Below, piece by piece: positions 34,048-44,063 of a stretch of 64,000 nucleotides of DNA. This DNA comes from Brachionus koreanus. Lineage: Eukaryota; Rotifera; Eurotatoria; Ploima; Brachionidae. Numbering within the stretch: position 1 is the first letter of the stretch; each line of letters starts with the position of its first letter. A program made the translations under genes and the position numbers. The notes below the pieces were generated by a model that was given only the letters and a program-made list of their open reading frames with translations, had not been told where the DNA came from and did not search any database. The DNA lies in NCBI GenBank assembly GCA_016987375.1, contig PJRA01000160.1, forward strand, positions 2,049,701 to 2,113,700. Direction: 5' to 3'.

Positions 34048-34650
34048 AATTTTTATTTTTCAAAATAATAAATTTCTTAAAATTTTAACTTTTTTTATTT
34101 TATAAAATTAACTTCGAATTTTAATGATACTTTAATAAAATTATGATGATGTGACTGAGGTTAAGATGGATATTCAAATTTTATTATTTAACACTCGAAG
34201 CACCAAACGAGTCTTGGCTCGTTCGAAAAATTTTTTAAATCCTCGTATCGTATCTATAATTTTTTAAAAAATTTATAATTTAATAAAATTATTATAGTTT
34301 TTTTGATATATTTTTGAATTAAAAAAACGTGAAAAAATTTTAAAAGATTTTATTGATAAATTATTTGAATTTTAAAAAAGGTTTAATCAAAAAAATTTTT
34401 TATAATGGTTAAAATTTTAGTTAAGCATTTTGATATAAAAAAAGAAGACCCAAAAGCCAAATTTATTAAAAAGTTTCGATTTTGCAAAAATAAACTAGTA
34501 ATGAGAACGCTACGATGTGCAACACAAATTGCTGCTTTGGTAATAAAATTTGGAAAAATCTGTAAAAAGTTTGTATACATTTGTTAGGTGATATGCAAAA
34601 ATTATAAGAAAAATAATCGAATATAAATTCTAAAATTCAATAAAGTTGTT

Positions 34651-34692
34651 TTTTTGAACCTAACTAAAGCTCGAGTGGCAAATTTTTAAAAA
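34651..34692 (+). pseudogene. Internally deleted duplicate of the tRNA-Ile locus
   Basis: TTTGAACCTAACTAAAGC at about 34653-34670 repeats the 5' flank and first base pair of the tRNA-Ile gene (33944-33961). It is followed after CTCGAGT by GGCAAATTTTTA, which matches the gene's 3' end and flank (GGGGCAAATTTTTA). The tRNA body between these is missing. It looks like a duplicate of the locus that lost the gene internally. Confidence 0.5.
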
Positions 34693-34865
34693 AATTATTA
34701 CATAAATTTGCCAGGTTGATTTTGGAATTAATTTTAAAATTATTTTACACAATTAAAATTTATTTTAAACCATAAAAAATATTTTAATTAATATACTTCA
34801 ATAAAAAAAACTTTGAATCTTTCAAATAAATTTAGGACAAAAGCTTTATTTTAAATTATGAAAAT

Positions 34866-36256
34866 TTAGTTTTCACATAATCCGCAGCTTTTTTTGCATT
34901 GTGATCCTTTCGAAGAGCACAAATTTAAACCACTTGCTAACTTACATAATTTAGATTTATCTTCACAAATTTCTTCACATAATTCGCCAGTAAAACCTCT
35001 CATACACAAACAAGAAGCTTTTTCAATTTTTACATCGAATTTACATAAGCCGTTATTTTTACAGAACATTGAAACACATGGGTTTAGATTTTCACATTTT
35101 GTACCATAATGAGAACTAGGACACAAACATTTTTCAAAAGTCTTGTCTTCTGTCTGTTCCAAAAAGCATGTTCCTCCATTTAAACACGATTTTTTTGAGC
35201 AAGTTTCTTTAATTTTTGTTTCACAATTTTTTCCAGTAAAACCTTTGAAACAGATACAAGTTGCTACTTCAGTTTCTCTTTCAAATTTACACAATCCATA
35301 ATTTTTACATGGATCTTTAGCACAAGGATTTTCTTAAAAATATGAATTATTTCTTTAGATAATTTTTATTTAATCTTTTTTATATAAAATACCTTTTTCG
35401 CAATTTAAACCATAAAAATCACTTTTACAACTACAAGTGTATATAACTTCAGTTCCTGTTTTCAAAGAACGACATTCACCTCCATTTTGACAAGGATTTG
35501 AAGTGCAAGGGTCTTTTTCAGCACAGTTTTGTCCAATGTATCCCGCTATTATAAAACTTTTTATTTAAAAAATCTTTAGAGATTCAAATTTTTATTTACG
35601 TAAACAGATGCAGGAAAATCTATTATGAGATTCTTTGATGCATAAAGCATCATTTTTACATGGGTTACCTGCACAAGGATCAATTTCTATTTCACACATA
35701 TTTCCAGTAAAACCAATCGAACAAGAACAAACTTGAACTCCATTTTCTTCAACACATTTTCCATTTTTGCAATTTTTTTCTCCGCAATCATTTTCTTGAA
35801 AAATTTTAATTTAAACGAAAAAAGAATTAAAAACTATTATACTTTTTTCACAATATTCTCCAGAAAATCCAAATGGACATTCACAAATAAACGCTTTATC
35901 TTCAAGATTGCTAGTCGGTCTACATTTTCCGTCATTAAGACATTCATTTTTTACACATGGATTTTTAACTTGACAATGCTTTCCACCATAGCCATCTTGG
36001 CAAATTTTAAAATCTTTTATTTCTATTTATTTTAATTTACCTAAGCATTTACAAAAGTGATCACCATTGGGGAGTGGAATACAATCAGCTTCATTTTTAC
36101 ATGGAACCCCTTGGCATGATTCTTGAGAAATTACTTTGGACTGAGAAACTTCAAGACCTAAATGTCTGATTAAATTTTAAATAAAAGCTAAAAATAATAC
36201 TTGCCTGTACTAAAATTAAGTATTATTAAAAGGGTCGAAAAAATCAAACACTTCAT
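34866..36256 (-). CDS. Secreted protein with eight EGF-like domains and a C-terminal ShKT-like Cys cluster
   Basis: Starts MKCLIFSTLLIILNFSTG (signal peptide, exon 36256-36201); further exons begin at 36165 and continue with small introns to the stop at 34866. Eight EGF modules can be read in order, for example CQGVPCKNEADCIPLPNG, NPCVKNECLNDGKC, NDCGEKNCKNGKC, DPCAGNPCKNDALC, DPCTSNPCQNGGEC, NPCAKDPCKNYGLC, CSKKSCLNGGTC and NPCVSMFCKNNGLC. Most end in the standard 'GF.G..CE'. The C-terminus CEDKSKLCKLASGLNLC...QCKKSCGLC has ShKT-like spacing. There is no transmembrane helix, so it should be secreted. Introns split codons at domain borders (phase 1), as is usual for EGF shuffling. It is similar in plan to the EGF/ShKT gene at 26.2 kb but not an obvious close copy. 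Likely extracellular matrix, cuticle or mucus component. Confidence 0.82.
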
Positions 36257-36734
36257 TCTGTTTTTTTTAATGAAATAAAAAATTTTTGTAAATTTTGAGA
36301 AAATTTATACCAGCAAACTGCAAAAACAAATAGGATTTTACCTTTGTTCACGAAATTCCAAAGTTGATTTATTTACACGATAGCTAAATAGAAACATATT
36401 CATGTTACTATTAAAACTTAAAAGATCCTTTTTAAAAATAAGGCATGTAACTAGGTGATAGTATTTTTCTTATATAATCGTATTTTATTGTTACATTAAA
36501 AAAATCAGCTGTTACGCAATCCGAAAATAACAGATTTAAAAAATAAATGATTCAATCATCTAGAAATCCAATTTTTTCTTCGAAAAAATGCCGTTAAATT
36601 TCAACTTTTTATTTTTATGAAAAATTTTAGAAAAAATATGGTAATTAAAGAAGCTATTTTTTGATATTGATTGAAATTTTTTTATACAATTATTTTTTAA
36701 TTCATTGTAATTAACGGAAAATACTAAATAAAAT
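36257..36734. other. AT-rich upstream region of EGF gene
   Basis: No additional feature recognised. Confidence 0.35.
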
Positions 36735-37315
36735 TTAACACTCAAAAACCGGAGGGGTCTTTTGAACCCCTTTTGTAACTTCCTTTATTTGTTTTTTATT
36801 CAATAAATTTGATCAATTTTTTATAATTTTTTTTTTCAATNNNNNNNNNNNNNNNNNNNNNNNNNNNNNNNNNNNNNNNNNNNNNNNNNNNNNNNNNNNN
36901 NNNNNNNNNNNNNNNNNNNNNNNNNNNNNTTAATAGTTAATAATATTTAAATTATTAATTTAATTTTAGAAAATTTTAAAATTTGTTAAAAATAACACTA
37001 AATAATTACTTAATAGAGTCGAGTATTGGTGATAACTCGATTCGAAGCTAGCTTTACACTCAGTCTCAGAACAAATAAAACATAATTAAGTAATTTGAGA
37101 TTATTTTAGGCCTAATGATATAAAATGTTGGAGGGAGTATCAAAATAACAAGTAGTGTTAAAAAACGATTTTAACTGTGAGCAAGTCCGCTTAAACAGAC
37201 GGTTAAAGTGGGTGGCCAATTTTTATTGAAAAAAAATTTATTTTCATTGAAAAAAAGTATTTAAAAAAGAATTAAATAAAATGGTCAGAAAATTCATCCG
37301 GTTTTCGAGTGTTAA
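36735..37315. mobile_element. piggyBac-like MITE, copy 1 (contains assembly gap)
   Basis: Flanked by TTAA at 36735-36738 and 37312-37315. Inside, the left end reads CACTCAAAAACCGGAGGGGT and the right end ATCCGGTTTTCGAGTG, which are inverted repeats of each other (CACTC[A/G]AAAACCGGA). TTAA duplication plus a CAC/CCC-type terminus is the signature of piggyBac-superfamily elements. A gap of N at 36841-36929 hides part of the interior. No transposase ORF is visible, so it is non-autonomous. The left 75 bases match the reverse complement of the right end of the copy at 60314-60537. Confidence 0.72.
36841..36929. other. Assembly gap (N run)
   Basis: 89 consecutive N inside the first MITE copy, most likely where near-identical repeat copies defeated assembly. 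Confidence 0.99.
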
Positions 37316-38570
37316 TCTAATTTTTAATTGTTAGAGTTGATTTATATAAAATAGTACTATCTAAGAAATTCTCTCTCAATTTTCTCTCGAGATATGGAGG
37401 CAAGGAGTACTTAATTTAAAAAAAATGCATGTTTAAACACAGTTTTTTCTGTTATTTTAAAAATGCAATCCTTTTTATTACTAATTTATCGTTATTTAAC
37501 CAATTTTTAATTATTTTCTATAAATTTTAAAATCCGTGTTTTAAATTAATAAAGTAAATGAGTAAATTTTTGTTTTAAACAATATGTTTTAAGCATATTT
37601 GTCTCGAAAATGAATGCAATCAATTAATAATTTAGCAGCAAAGAACTTACTAAAGACTTCGAATCATTTCAAAAAAATAAAACTGGTCAATGTTCAACTC
37701 AAGTTTTAGTAGAAAATTTTTTTTAATCAAATTAATCGATTTCTAAAAAATAATTATTTCCTTATAAAACTATGGAATAATCAAGTAAATTTTTTTTTCA
37801 GAGCTTTATTTAATTCAAAATCAATTTTTTTTTACATCCTCTGATTTAAAAATAGTATCAAAATTTACGACTTTTTTACACACTTTCTATCTCTGTAAAA
37901 GTAAATATTAGAGTCATTCTAAAGTCATTTACACGATCTTATTTTTTTCCAAAATAAATCTTTGATACCATAATATTTAAAAAGCATATAATTTAACTTT
38001 TTATAAAATACGCCAAATTGACTTAAATTTAAGTTTTGATTTTGAACTAAACTTGAATATACCTTTAATATTTTCAAATATAGACGCACTTAGATAATCA
38101 GCAATAATCTGATGAACATGTTTGAATATTTAATGGAATTGAAATAAATCGACACTAAAGTAACAAAATTAAAATAACTAAAAAAAATGTTCTAGTTTTT
38201 TTTTTAAAGTTATAAGATTTTGAATGAATTTTACGGTGTTAGGATTTATGAATTTGAAATAACAATTGAACACCAGTATTTTTTTTAAACTTGTAAATGA
38301 ACTATTTTTCAAGTTCTTCAAGAGCTTTTTGACCACAATATCCAAAAATAAAACTGCAAATTGATTTCCAACTTTCTAAATGCTTTACTAATTATTTCAA
38401 TAGAGTAATTCAATCTATCAAAAATTTCATTTTGATATTTTGAATGATTTAATTGATAAATTTACAAAATCAAAACTTAAAACAGAAGATATTCAATATG
38501 CCAAATTAATAACTTAGGTAATCTTTTCTGAAAAAAAAAGATTTTTTAAGCTCTTTACTTAGGAATTGGT
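37316..38570. other. AT-rich stretch without clear gene
   Basis: No gene recognised. The last 110 bases (about 38460-38520) contain a short plausible coding run (FTKSKLKTEDIQYAKLIT) ending at a TAG, upstream of the orphan exon at 38566-38702. Confidence 0.3.
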
Positions 38571-38702
38571 CCTATTTGATGTTGACTTTGAGGGAAAATT
38601 TTTGTTTGGGCAGAAATTTCTCACTTTAACTGAGTTGTCCGCAAAATTAATTCTTAAAACAAAATTTGTTGATTTGAACGATGACATTGTAGTTTTTAAT
38701 TG
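38566..38702 (+). pseudogene. Orphan exon-like coding fragment
   Basis: After a good 3' splice-like site (TTTACTTAG), one frame is open to a TGA at about 38702 and has balanced, protein-like composition: ELVLFDVDFEGKFLFGQKFL, then TLTELSAKLILKTKFVDLND and DIVVFN. The preceding candidate exon ends in a stop, so no full gene can be built. It lies just outside the DDE transposon and may be part of an older element. Confidence 0.3.
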
Positions 38703-38749
38703 AAAAAAATTTGGAAAATGCACTGTTATTCAGCAGGATAGTAAGTTTA

Positions 38750-38885
38750 AAATAGTGTTGGATGCGGTCTTAGCGAACCGATCAAAAATGCGGACGGTTT
38801 TTTGCGGTCAGACGGCCGGTTATCCAAACGGTCTCAAATTTTGGCCGCAAAAAAAAAAGGCCAACCAAAAACGAGCGGCCATAAA
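38750..38885. repeat. GC-rich block with short nested inverted repeats at transposon end
   Basis: A locally GC-rich block containing several short palindromic pairs (GGCCGC...GCGGCC; AACCG...CGGTT; CGGTC...GACGG) in an otherwise A/T background. It abuts the C-terminal end of the minus-strand DDE transposase and is probably the element's subterminal region. I found no matching block at the other end (41.2-41.35 kb). Confidence 0.4.
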
Positions 38886-41181
38886 TAAAATAAATCATAG
38901 CCATAAATCGACTGACCTCCAAAATCTTCGTAATAATTTTTATAAATTTCTTTTCTAATAAAATCGTCTCGAGCATCATCAATTAACTTTTTCATTTTAT
39001 CAAAACTCTGATCTGTTCTAGTTCGAACGTATTGTTTAAGACAACACCATAGGCCTTCAATAGGGTTTAGTTCGCAGTGATATTTTGGAACAAATATGAT
39101 CTTTATTCCATATTTTTTTCCTAGAGTTTCAAGTTTTTTAGACTCCATGAATGCCGGATGATGAGATAGGATTTGTTTAATTTGATCTAATTTTATTTTT
39201 GCTGGCAAATCATATCCTAATTCTAACGCAATACTTTTTAACCCTTTGCTTTTCCCTATATTTTCACCATCTACATAATAAAGATCAAGAGTCTTTTAAG
39301 TATTATTTTCGTCATACCAAGTCAATTGTTCACATGGACAGTATCCCCCTAGTTTTAACCTAAAATTCTATTCAATTAAGTATTTAAGAATTTTTTAGAA
39401 TTTAAATTTATACCTATAATCGTCTAATTTTACAGTTAGGGTGGTATGTGATGTTGCATTATCTACCAAAACTTCAATATCATGTTTGACAGGATGATTG
39501 AAATCAGTTTTAAATTCTAACATTTGAAATAAACGTTCAAATTGAGAGATTATGGTTTCATTATTGAAATAGCCTTCTTTTCCAGGTTGAATTGAAGCTG
39601 TACATGAATTTTTTTTCATAACAAATAACACCTGGTTTTAATAAATAAGGGTATTTTACAGCTTGAGACCATTCATGATCTGAAAGCTTAAAGAAAGGTG
39701 AGCTTGGATGGTCTACTAAAAAATCTGAATACATCAAACTTCTTCAATTTCTGTCAGAGATTTTTTAATCAATTTAAAATATAACTTTATTATTAAATTA
39801 TTTACCCTTTGCTTTTAAAAGGTTCATTTCTCTCTTTAATCCATCTTGAATGAAATTGTTCCCCGCTTTTAAAGTTGATTCATCGTGATATAAAATAACA
39901 CAAGGCTTTTCAGTAGGTAAAATCCAACTACAATTTTCTTCATCTAGTCTGTAGTAGTAAGCCCGTATAGCCGAGTGGTTTGTGTGTTAGTCATGCAAGT
40001 AGAGGGTGGAAGGTTCAAACCCCACTGAGGGTGGAAAAATCTTCAAAATGTCTCTGCAATACGGGGCGCATGTTTAAACCCCTTTCATCAAAAAATGGNG
40101 TGTTCTTTTCGGTGAATAAAATAATCTATAAATTCTTTTCGGCTATTTATTACATCGTCGCGTTCATGTCCCTCAAAATAGAGTTTTTTTGTATTCCGTC
40201 TATATTTATATCCCCATCTCTTTAAATCACTTCTAAGCATTGTTTCAGAGCGAACATTTTCATTTTCGATTAATTTTTGACCACTTATTTCTGAGTATTT
40301 CTCATTCATAAAGTTTGAAAGAGCTGAAACATTGAAAATACATTCTTTTTTTTTGTCTCGGATTCAACAAAAATTTTAGATTCTGTTTTCAATTCAGGAT
40401 AGAAATCGTACAAAGAGGATATGTGTTTACCTAATTTTTAGAAATTTAGAAAACCTTATCTTAATTATACAAAAAATTACCTCCACGGCCATCATCAACA
40501 AATTCTTCATAACAGTAGTTTTAAATTTTATTAGCTGCTCATTCGCTTGCTTAGCTGTTAAACATTTTAAACTAGCTAAAAACAATTCAGAATCACGAAA
40601 AGAGACATTAAATTGTCTAAAATAACAAAAATTAATCAAAATAAAAGATAATTCAATTTTTTACTTAAGTATAGCAAGGATAAGGATGCTTAAAGAACGC
40701 TTTGAACAATTTCCGGAAAGAATAAAATCTTTAATTTGTGAAATAATTCTCAAATCAACATAAGTAATCTCATCAATTTCAAAACAAGTATCTTCGAAAG
40801 TTTCATCAGCGAAAGGATCAAAATTTGAAGGAGTTAATTTTTCAAATTTGAAAAAAAAATTTTTTTTTTAAAATGGACACTTTTTGATCGATTAAAAAAA
40901 TTTTAAAATAAATAAATAAAAAAAGTAAAACCAAAGTTTTGTTCAGAATTTTGTCTAGTTTTAGAATTTATATAATAATATATAGGTAAAGGGGTTTGGA
41001 AAAAATTAGATCCCAAAAAAGTTAAAAATGTCAAAATTTTTCCGATTTTTTTTCGAAAAAAATTCTCAATTTTTTTTTTAAAGATAACCATCTCAGAATA
41101 TAGAACATTTAATTCTCTATCAGAAAATGTGTCGATCGGGTAGCTATTTTCGATAAAATCTCTTAAATAAGATACACTCAA
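38834..41181 (-). pseudogene. DDE transposase (IS630/Tc1-related, 'GHERxDV' type), interrupted
   Basis: On the minus strand a multi-exon transposase can be followed. N-terminal pieces are YLRDFIENSYPIDTFSDREL, then FDPFADETFEDTCFEIDEIT, and FNVSFRDSELFLASLKC. A middle block has RSDLKRWGYKYRRNTKKLYF then EGHERDDVINSRKEFIDYF. Catalytic pieces follow: YYRLDEENCSWILPTEKPCV then ILYHDEST (first Asp), VLVDNATSHTT (second Asp), and FVPKYHCELNPIEGLWCCLK (third acidic residue, the IS630/Tc1-type 'LNPIE..W'). Small introns separate several pieces. It is broken by a tRNA-like SINE at about 39961-40090 and probably by a frameshift at the run of nine T at 40346-40354. Proteins with the GHE[RD]xDVVxYR block and a KYHCELN-W ending occur in fungi and aquatic invertebrates. 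The start codon is not determined. Confidence 0.7.
39961..40090 (+). mobile_element. tRNA-derived SINE-like insertion inside the transposase
   Basis: GCCCGTATAGCCGAGTGGTT holds a good Pol III A box (TAGCCGAGTGG), and GGAAGGTTCAAACCCCAC holds a B box (GGTTCAAACCC) about 40 bases on. The anticodon and acceptor stems do not fold well, so it is tRNA-derived rather than a functional tRNA. Downstream, ATACGGGGC near 40059 is nearly complementary to the first eight bases (GCCCGTAT). The insertion separates two transposase coding blocks that should be contiguous (IHRKEH and YYRLDEEN). No target-site duplication was found by eye. Confidence 0.55.
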
Positions 41182-42146
41182 TATAAGGCTGTAAAGTTTC
41201 AGACCCCCTTATCCAAAAAAATAAATTTTTGACCCCCCCTAAAATTTTGCCTAACTCTAGGTTTTCATCTAACGTAGAATCTAAAAATGAGGTCGAAATC
41301 CAAATCTGAAGATAGTGTGGAAGTTTTGCATCGCGCGAACTTTATTTAGAATGTGTTATTTTTTGGTTTAAATTAAAATTTGAAATTTTGAAAATTAATC
41401 ACTTCTAAACATATTCAATAATAAGTTATTAAATTTTTTTCTTATTTTTTTGAATTTTGATTTTTAAAATAAAAATAAAAACTTAATGCTACCAAAACAT
41501 TTAGAAAAAAGATTTAATAATTTAAAAAATTATTAAAATTTTTTTGTTTATGTAATTAAATTACTTAAAAATTCAAATATTTTAAATTTTGATCATTTTT
41601 ATTTTTATTTTCTTAGTATGCAAGACATCATGAATATTTCAATTTTTCATTTCAAAATTCATTAGTGACAAAATTAAAATTGAAAAAGTCTCGAATCAAG
41701 TGACACAAATAATGGAAAAATATTTTAAAATAGCTCGAATGATGATTTATACTTAGTCGATTAAAAGTTTTAATTAGCTAATTAATTAGATTTTAATTGA
41801 AAAATACTCATTTATATTTTTTAATAGTTATTATACTATTATACTATACTATTTATTGACAAAAAAACTTGTATAGACCTCATAGGTCAAAATCTATAAA
41901 AAAAAATAATTTCTAAAATTAAATAAGATTAAAATAAAAGTAATTAAATTTGACAAAGTCATTTCGTTTTTTTATTACGACGAATTTAAACATTCAACCT
42001 ATATGCTCATATAAATTTATGTTATTTAAATCTCAAATATTTATATTGTTTTCATTGTAGTTATTATAGTTATTAGTTTTAATTTTTTTATTAAAAATAT
42101 TTTTTGCTAAAAAATGTAATTAAGGGAGTTTGATTTTTTTGTCGAT
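41182..42146. other. AT-rich spacer beyond transposase
   Basis: A C-rich patch near 41211-41251 (GACCCCCTTATCC then TTTTTGACCCCCCCTAAAA) may be the other transposon end. The rest is A/T-rich with no gene. Confidence 0.35.
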
Positions 42147-42380
42147 ATGATGACATCTCAAATGAATACTGTTATTTTGGTAGACATTGAAGTTAATGAT
42201 TTAGATTTTAAAGAGCAGACATTTTTATTTGAGAAATTTACGCATTTATTCAATAATAATCTTGGTTATGGATTGAAGTGTCAAATAATTGAATTTTTTG
42301 AATACTTGTTTAATTTGTACAGCTTCAAAGAAACAAAATTAAATTGCCAAAAGATAATTATTAATCTTAAGCCTTTCTAG
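42147..42380 (+). CDS. Short ORF, hypothetical protein
   Basis: 77 codons from MMTSQMNTVILVDIEVNDLD to a stop at 42380, with balanced composition including Cys, Tyr and Phe (KFTHLFNNNLGYGLKCQIIE, FFEYLFNLYSFKE). No signal peptide or membrane segment and no recognised domain. The helical hydrophobic pattern could be a fragment of an alpha-solenoid protein. It may be part of a larger broken gene: coding-like debris also occurs at 43316-43560. Confidence 0.3.
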   Translation: MMTSQMNTVILVDIEVNDLDFKEQTFLFEKFTHLFNNNLGYGLKCQIIEFFEYLFNLYSFKETKLNCQKIIINLKPF

Positions 42381-42687
42381 AATTCAGATCCATTATTTAT
42401 TTATTAGTTATGATTATTCTCCATCTTAATTTGTCGAATTTTAATTTTAATATTTCTCTATTTTTTTACTTATATTGTTCTTACTTTATTTTTTTCTTAT
42501 TTTTTATTTTTATTTTATTCTATTTAAGAATTAGATCTTTAAATGCGATAGAACAAAATCATGTTCAGTAGCAAATTGGACATTTTGCTTGAAATTATTA
42601 TTTTAGAAAATGAAATAATTAAAATTAATAAAATTTTGTTAATGAATAAAATTTTATTTTAACTAACAAAATATAACGGTATTTACA

Positions 42688-43236
42688 CTAATCCCATTTT
42701 GGATACCCTCGGCTATTTTGACGGCTGTAGGGTAAATACGGTATCGTAATTATTTCTTTAGATCTTTCTCGGGAAAGATTAGATAAAGATCCAGGCGCAG
42801 GCAGACAATTTGGAACACAAGATGAATAATTAGTAAAACACTGAACATTGGGTGGACATTGGGGATAATTTTGAATAACTGATTGTGGACCGCAGTTTTG
42901 AAAATTGGGTGGACAAAAAGGTAACTGAGAAAACTGCGGTTGTGGACATTGAGGGAGGCATAGCTGTGGTTGAGGTTGATAGACTGATGGATAAGATGGG
43001 GCATAGCTTTGCGATAAACTTGGACCACAAGTTGTTGTACAACTAGTAAGACACGTATTCGGTTGTGAAAAATTTTGAAAGTATGGTTGAGAATACTGAT
43101 TAGGAATAGATTGATATGGGTATTGAGATATTTGTTGAGAAAATCCTGGATATGCACTTTGAGGCGAAGGATTTGGTGTGATTATGATTGCAGGTGCGAT
43201 ACAAGTCCCGCAAGTAGCTGTGTAGCCTGAATTCAT
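42688..43236 (-). CDS. Pro/Gln/Ser/Cys-rich protein with LPYSR C-terminal motif
   Basis: 182 residues, one exon, starting MNSGYTATCGTCIAPAIIIT. No signal peptide is apparent. The body is low complexity (Pro, Gln, Ser, Tyr) with scattered Cys (CLTSCTTTCGPS, QLCLPQCPQPQF, PPNVQCFTNYSSC). The C-terminus IITIPYLPYSRQNSRGYPKW matches the tails of the two genes to its right (43685-44063 and 44465-44911), so the three form a tandem family on one strand. The composition suggests a structural, cross-linked protein of cuticle, lorica, jaw or shell type; that is inference only. The promoter should lie in 43240-43680, which holds coding-like debris of another kind. Confidence 0.7.
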   Translation of the reverse strand: MNSGYTATCGTCIAPAIIITPNPSPQSAYPGFSQQISQYPYQSIPNQYSQPYFQNFSQPNTCLTSCTTTCGPSLSQSYAPSYPSVYQPQPQLCLPQCPQPQFSQLPFCPPNFQNCGPQSVIQNYPQCPPNVQCFTNYSSCVPNCLPAPGSLSNLSRERSKEIITIPYLPYSRQNSRGYPKWD

Positions 43237-43315
43237 TTTAGAAATTTTCTTTTTCTTTTTCTATCTATATGTAGCTAAATTTTAATTTATGTTTAATTTA
43301 TATTGGAACTAGTTT

Positions 43316-43560
43316 CATGGTTGATAAATATCGAATCGAAAATAAAATGGCTTTAGGGTTAGAGAATAAAATTTTGGATAGATACCAATCTAATTTTACC
43401 AATGAGAGAATGTGATTTAAGCTTGGTCATTTATGAAAAAAAATTAGATGAATTAGAAAAAATTGTATCATTTTTAGACAAATAAGCAATCAAGAAATTC
43501 ACTTGGCATTGTTTCATTTTTCCGAACAAATTGATTCAATTAGAAATTTTGAGTTAGAAA
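43316..43560 (+). pseudogene. Coding-like debris between LPY[S/C]R genes
   Basis: Successive plus-strand frames give MVDKYRIENKMALGLENKIL then DRYQSNFTNERM followed by a stop, then SLVIYEKKLDELEKIVSFLD and a stop, then IHLALFHFSEQIDSIRNFEL. The pieces look like one short helical protein broken by small indels. No family recognised; possibly related in origin to the 77-codon ORF at 42147. Confidence 0.3.
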
Positions 43561-43684
43561 TTTGATCAAGCATAAAAACTCGACTCGACTAAACACTGTG
43601 TGAAACAAATTCGAAAATTAATTAGACTTTAATGGTCATTAAAAAAATTTTTATTTTAAAAATTGTTTTACAAAATCAAGGCAA

Positions 43685-44063
43685 TTACCAAAAACAAGGA
43701 AAGCCATTTTTATGCCAGCGGGAATAAGGAAGGTATGGTTTAGGCACATACACTTGCTTTACAACAACAGGTTGAGGAACAAAAACATCTTGGGTTACGA
43801 TTATGGGATCGGAATCTACAAAATTTTGATTTAAAGGTTGTGAATTTAGATTCACTGGATTAATGAATTGTTTTGCTAAACAAATTGGATTAATTTGATT
43901 CAAATTATCCAAATTTGAATTTAGAAGCAAGTTTGGATTTAATGGAATGTTAGGCACTAGATTAGCAAGGTTGTCATTTGAGATGAAATTTCCAGAACCG
44001 AAATTCCCTAAATCTACAAAAAAATAGATTTTTGTTTATTAATTAAATAAAATTCATACCCAT
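43685..44063 (-). CDS. Asn/Leu/Pro/Val-rich protein with LPYSR C-terminal motif
   Basis: Two exons: a 4-base first exon (ATGG, 44063-44060) and 44013-43685, giving 110 residues (MDLGNFGSGNFISNDNLANL...). The small first exon is proposed because the second exon lacks an early ATG, a consensus GTATG donor follows ATGG, and the splice is in frame. The middle is Asn/Leu/Pro-rich (NPNLLLNSNLDNLNQINP). The C-terminal half has IVTQDVFVPQPVVVKQVYVP followed by KPYLPYSRWHKNGFP, aligning closely with INQDVPVPRPVVVRKQTVPI then PFLPYCRRTKRGYP of the next gene. No signal peptide. Confidence 0.68.

Noticed and set aside
34405..34587. 60-codon plus-strand ORF as a genuine gene
   Set aside because: Short, Lys/Ile-biased, no recognised domain or splice partners; kept only as a note beside the possible TTAA-type end.
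39961..40035. A functional tRNA gene at the A/B-box sequence
   Set aside because: Anticodon and acceptor stems do not pair properly, no discriminator or terminator in place; better explained as tRNA-derived SINE.
41181..41251. C-rich stretch as a telomeric or satellite repeat
   Set aside because: Two short C runs only, no tandem periodicity.
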